From CBDAPU01 sp965198875 (GTDB taxonomy: Bacteria; Pseudomonadota; Gammaproteobacteria; Eutrophobiales; Eutrophobiaceae): a stretch of DNA of 64,000 nucleotides. The stretch lies in assembly GCA_965198875.1 (NCBI GenBank), contig CBDAPU010000001.1:310001-374000 (forward strand), in the 5' to 3' direction. Below the pieces are notes generated by a model. It was not told the origin of the DNA. It did no database searches and worked only from the letters and a program-made list of their open reading frames with translations. Position 1 is the first letter of the stretch. Every line of letters begins with the position of its first letter. Of this stretch, positions 62,305-64,000 are shown piece by piece. Both the position numbers and the translations under genes were made by a program.

Positions 62305-63113
62305 AACCTTTCTTAAAATGGCCGGGTGGTAAATACCGGCTGCTGTCAAGAATAAAGGCCACCTTAAAACCCGGCAATCGACTGATCGAGCCTTTTCTCG
62401 GATCGGGCGCTGTGTTTCTAAATACCGACTACAACACCTATCTGCTTGCCGATACCAACCCGGATCTGATCGGCCTTTACCAACAGCTTCTAAGAGAAGG
62501 CCCCCCGTTTATCAAATACTGCCGCAGGTTTTTTACGGGTAAGAATAATGCCGGGGAGCAGTATTATGCTTATCGTGAGGAGTTTAATAACACATCCGCC
62601 CGGCGTAGAAAATCGGCCTTGTTCCTGTATCTGAACCGGCATGGTTATAACGGTTTATGCCGTTACAACAGTAAAGGCACATTTAATACCCCATTCGGTA
62701 GGTATACCAAACCCTACTTCCCGGAAAAAGAGATGCTGGCGTTTATTGCACGCGGTAAAAACGTCACTTTGCTACAGTCCAGTTTCGATGAAAGTATGGC
62801 CAGGGCCCGGCCCGGTGATGTGATCTACTGCGACCCCCCTTACACCCCTTTATCTGACGCCGCCTGTTTCACGGACTACCATGTTGGCGGGTTCAACTGG
62901 GATGATCAGGTTTTATTAACCGACGCCGCTAAAGAGGCAACCGCTGGAGATATTCAAGTGGTGATTTCAAACCACAATATAAGCGAAATACGCGATCTGT
63001 ATAGAGAGGCCGGGGCAAAAATCCATCGGTTTAAGGTTCAGCGCAGTATCAGTTGTGATGGCAAGAAACGCGAAAAAGTGGGCGAGCTGCTCGCCGTATT
63101 TAACCCCGGCTGA
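62301..63113 (+). CDS. dam: Dam-family DNA adenine methyltransferase, non-canonical start
   Basis: Alpha-class N6-adenine methyltransferase, GATC specificity likely. The family motifs begin at once: KPFLKWPGGKYRLLSRIK (motif X), then IEPFLGSGAVFLNT (motif I), LNRHGYNGLCRYN, and VIYCDPPYTPLS (motif IV). Residues through the terminal EKVGELLAVF are complete, about 270 in all. No ATG, GTG or TTG exists in frame between the upstream stop (62223) and motif I; a GTG at 62412 would delete motifs X and I. The best candidate start is ATA at 62301, overlapping the bolA stop as ATAA where ATGA would be expected. Expression may thus be weak or lost. Confidence 0.85.
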   Translation: MKPFLKWPGGKYRLLSRIKATLKPGNRLIEPFLGSGAVFLNTDYNTYLLADTNPDLIGLYQQLLREGPPFIKYCRRFFTGKNNAGEQYYAYREEFNNTSARRRKSALFLYLNRHGYNGLCRYNSKGTFNTPFGRYTKPYFPEKEMLAFIARGKNVTLLQSSFDESMARARPGDVIYCDPPYTPLSDAACFTDYHVGGFNWDDQVLLTDAAKEATAGDIQVVISNHNISEIRDLYREAGAKIHRFKVQRSISCDGKKREKVGELLAVFNPG

Positions 63114-63580
63114 CATGGGTGCATGTTTTTAACTGCAAAACCACTCATCTTTATCTTGTGATTATTGACCGCATGGCTGTGACATTGTTTGCTTAACATT
63201 CTCACAAAGCACCTCAAATCCGGGCAGGGTCATGCCGAGCCTGTCTCTTGGCATGGTGCGAATTTACCGCTCAAACATCTATATGCGGGAGATGATTCGT
63301 AGCCATAATCTCAAACCCTCTTATCTCACGAGGAATGTGCGCCAGTTTCCGCTCAACCCCGACCACCGTTTCGCCAGTGGATGACGGGTGGAGCGTCCCT
63401 GGATGCGGCGCAGCAAAGTGTTGCAAGTATAAACGGCTATGCAGGAAAGGCTCGACATCGGGTGCCCTTGAGTAGCAGCGAGAGAATCCTGGATAAGTCT
63501 CTGCTTCTACACGCCTTTTCAGGTTGTCCGCTCGCCAGTTTTCTCTTATCCTCTGCGCGACCCCATTGCTGGAAAACTGC
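63114..63580. other. Intergenic region without supported genes
   Basis: 467 bp. A minus-strand open frame covers 63271-63684 but runs antisense through the HTH gene and shows no family residues. A plus-strand frame over 63381-63584 is also unconvincing. No tRNA, clear terminator or repeat was found. Confidence 0.4.
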
Positions 63581-63778
63581 ATGAACAACGAGATATTAAC
63601 CCTGAAAGAGATCGCCGAGTACTTAAAGCTGGCTGAGAAAACAGCGTATCGATTGGCTACTGAGGGGAAGTTGCCGGGGTTCAAGGTCGGTGGACGCTGG
63701 CGCTTTAAGCAGGCGGATGTCGCGGTCTGGATTTCTGAGCGAATGAGCGAAAAGCCAACGTGCGCAGATAAGGGCTGA
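63581..63778 (+). CDS. Small HTH protein (excisionase/MerR-like HTH_17)
   Basis: 65 residues. Nearly the whole protein is one winged helix-turn-helix: LTLKEIAEYLKLAEKTAYRL, then EGKLPGFKVGGRWRFKQADV. Such proteins act as excisionases or as small regulators in front of restriction or mobile-element genes. Here it precedes a restriction-type gene by 115 bp, so it may regulate it. Confidence 0.88.
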   Translation: MNNEILTLKEIAEYLKLAEKTAYRLATEGKLPGFKVGGRWRFKQADVAVWISERMSEKPTCADKG

Positions 63779-63892
63779 AAGCCGCCTGTTGAGGATGAAG
63801 AAGCCTGGGGGGGGGCTGATCCTGTGCGGGGTATGCAGACAGGTGATGAAAGCCTGTTGACGATGAGGAAACGTAGGGGATCTGATCACAAT

Positions 63893-64000
63893 ATGAGCGA
63901 GCCGTTTTTTGAAAAACCCATACTGAATTCGCCCTATGAGTGCCCATCGGCTCATTGGGAGTTGAAAGACGGGCTGCCGACACAGAATATCGTCCATTCC
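63893..64000 (+). CDS. N-terminus of a restriction endonuclease-like protein, runs off the right edge
   Basis: The first 36 codons read MSEPFFEKPILNSPYECPSA followed by HWELKDGLPTQNI. This is the typical N-terminus of the large type III Res-like helicase-nuclease proteins (BPTD_3080 family), normally about 1000 residues. No ribosome site is clear. With dam and the small HTH gene just upstream it suggests a restriction or defence islet continuing to the right. Confidence 0.6.
   Translation, partial: MSEPFFEKPILNSPYECPSAHWELKDGLPTQNIVHS

Noticed and set aside
63271..63684. 137-codon minus-strand frame
   Set aside because: Runs antisense through the clearly real HTH gene and shows no recognisable motif.
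1..64000. CRISPR arrays, rRNA genes and complete insertion sequences
   Set aside because: No regularly spaced direct repeats, no rRNA-like segments and no intact transposase were seen anywhere in the window.

Overview
The window reads as chromosomal DNA of a gammaproteobacterium, most likely marine and aerobic. Support comes from the housekeeping block at the right (dprA; tpiA-secG-tRNA-Leu; rluB-scpB-scpA-trpS; yciB-yciI-bolA), two TonB-dependent receptors of the Sphingomonadales/Halieaceae-like type, and a fused indolepyruvate oxidoreductase. No marker here names a genus. The chromosome looks partly decayed: beside intact operons there are several frameshifted, truncated or internally deleted genes, so the host may be undergoing genome reduction. 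A share of the single-base frameshifts could instead be sequencing or assembly indels.

Left third (0-29.5 kb) is amino-acid and aromatic catabolism. An XRE-cupin repressor faces a TonB receptor across an AT-rich region with palindromic operators. Next come PutA (proline to glutamate), an Lrp regulator, a fused indolepyruvate:ferredoxin oxidoreductase (aryl-pyruvates to aryl-acyl-CoA) and a MalT/LuxR regulator. A NYN-domain RNase-like gene with a strongly hairpinned leader follows. The next set is a HyuA-like hydantoinase/oxoprolinase protein, a DUF917 partner, a second TonB receptor and an Asp/Glu/hydantoin-type racemase. Then comes a complete lower homogentisate pathway: hmgA is divergent from fah-maiA-scoA-scoB, so the acetoacetate released by FAH can be activated to acetoacetyl-CoA. 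An aldehyde ferredoxin oxidoreductase family enzyme, a deleted aromatic decarboxylase pseudogene, an aromatic-acid MFS transporter and an SDR remnant end this section.

Middle (29.5-38.5 kb) is accessory. It has a DpnA-like GATC methyltransferase, an unusual cytoplasmic reductive-dehalogenase homologue with a duplicated corrinoid-type domain, a frameshifted EthD protein, and a methyltransferase-HNH fusion flanked by two micro-ORFs that overlap it by ATGA. A frameshifted FAD aromatic hydroxylase closes it.

38.5-48.3 kb is one long minus-strand operon. A response regulator and histidine kinase are followed by a fatty-acid desaturase, FAD amine-oxidase-like protein, DUF1365, CfaS, DUF2878, DUF1295, a second CfaS-like methyltransferase and two membrane/secreted proteins. 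Most junctions are 4-bp ATGA overlaps or gaps of a few bases. It looks like a regulated pathway that methylates and oxidises membrane fatty acids (furan or methyl-branched acyl chains are plausible products). It is the best candidate here for an incompletely described system.

49.7-55.2 kb, between dprA and tRNA-Leu(GAG), is a graveyard of an integrative element: a three-piece tyrosine integrase next to the tRNA, decayed hipBA toxin-antitoxin genes, a DotO/IcmB-like fragment, a Mu-like tail fragment, and two intact cargo genes (Uma2 nuclease, Panacea/DUF4065-like). The right end returns to conserved housekeeping genes, then a Dam-type methyltransferase with no normal start codon, a small HTH protein and the first 36 codons of a large restriction-type enzyme that runs off the edge.
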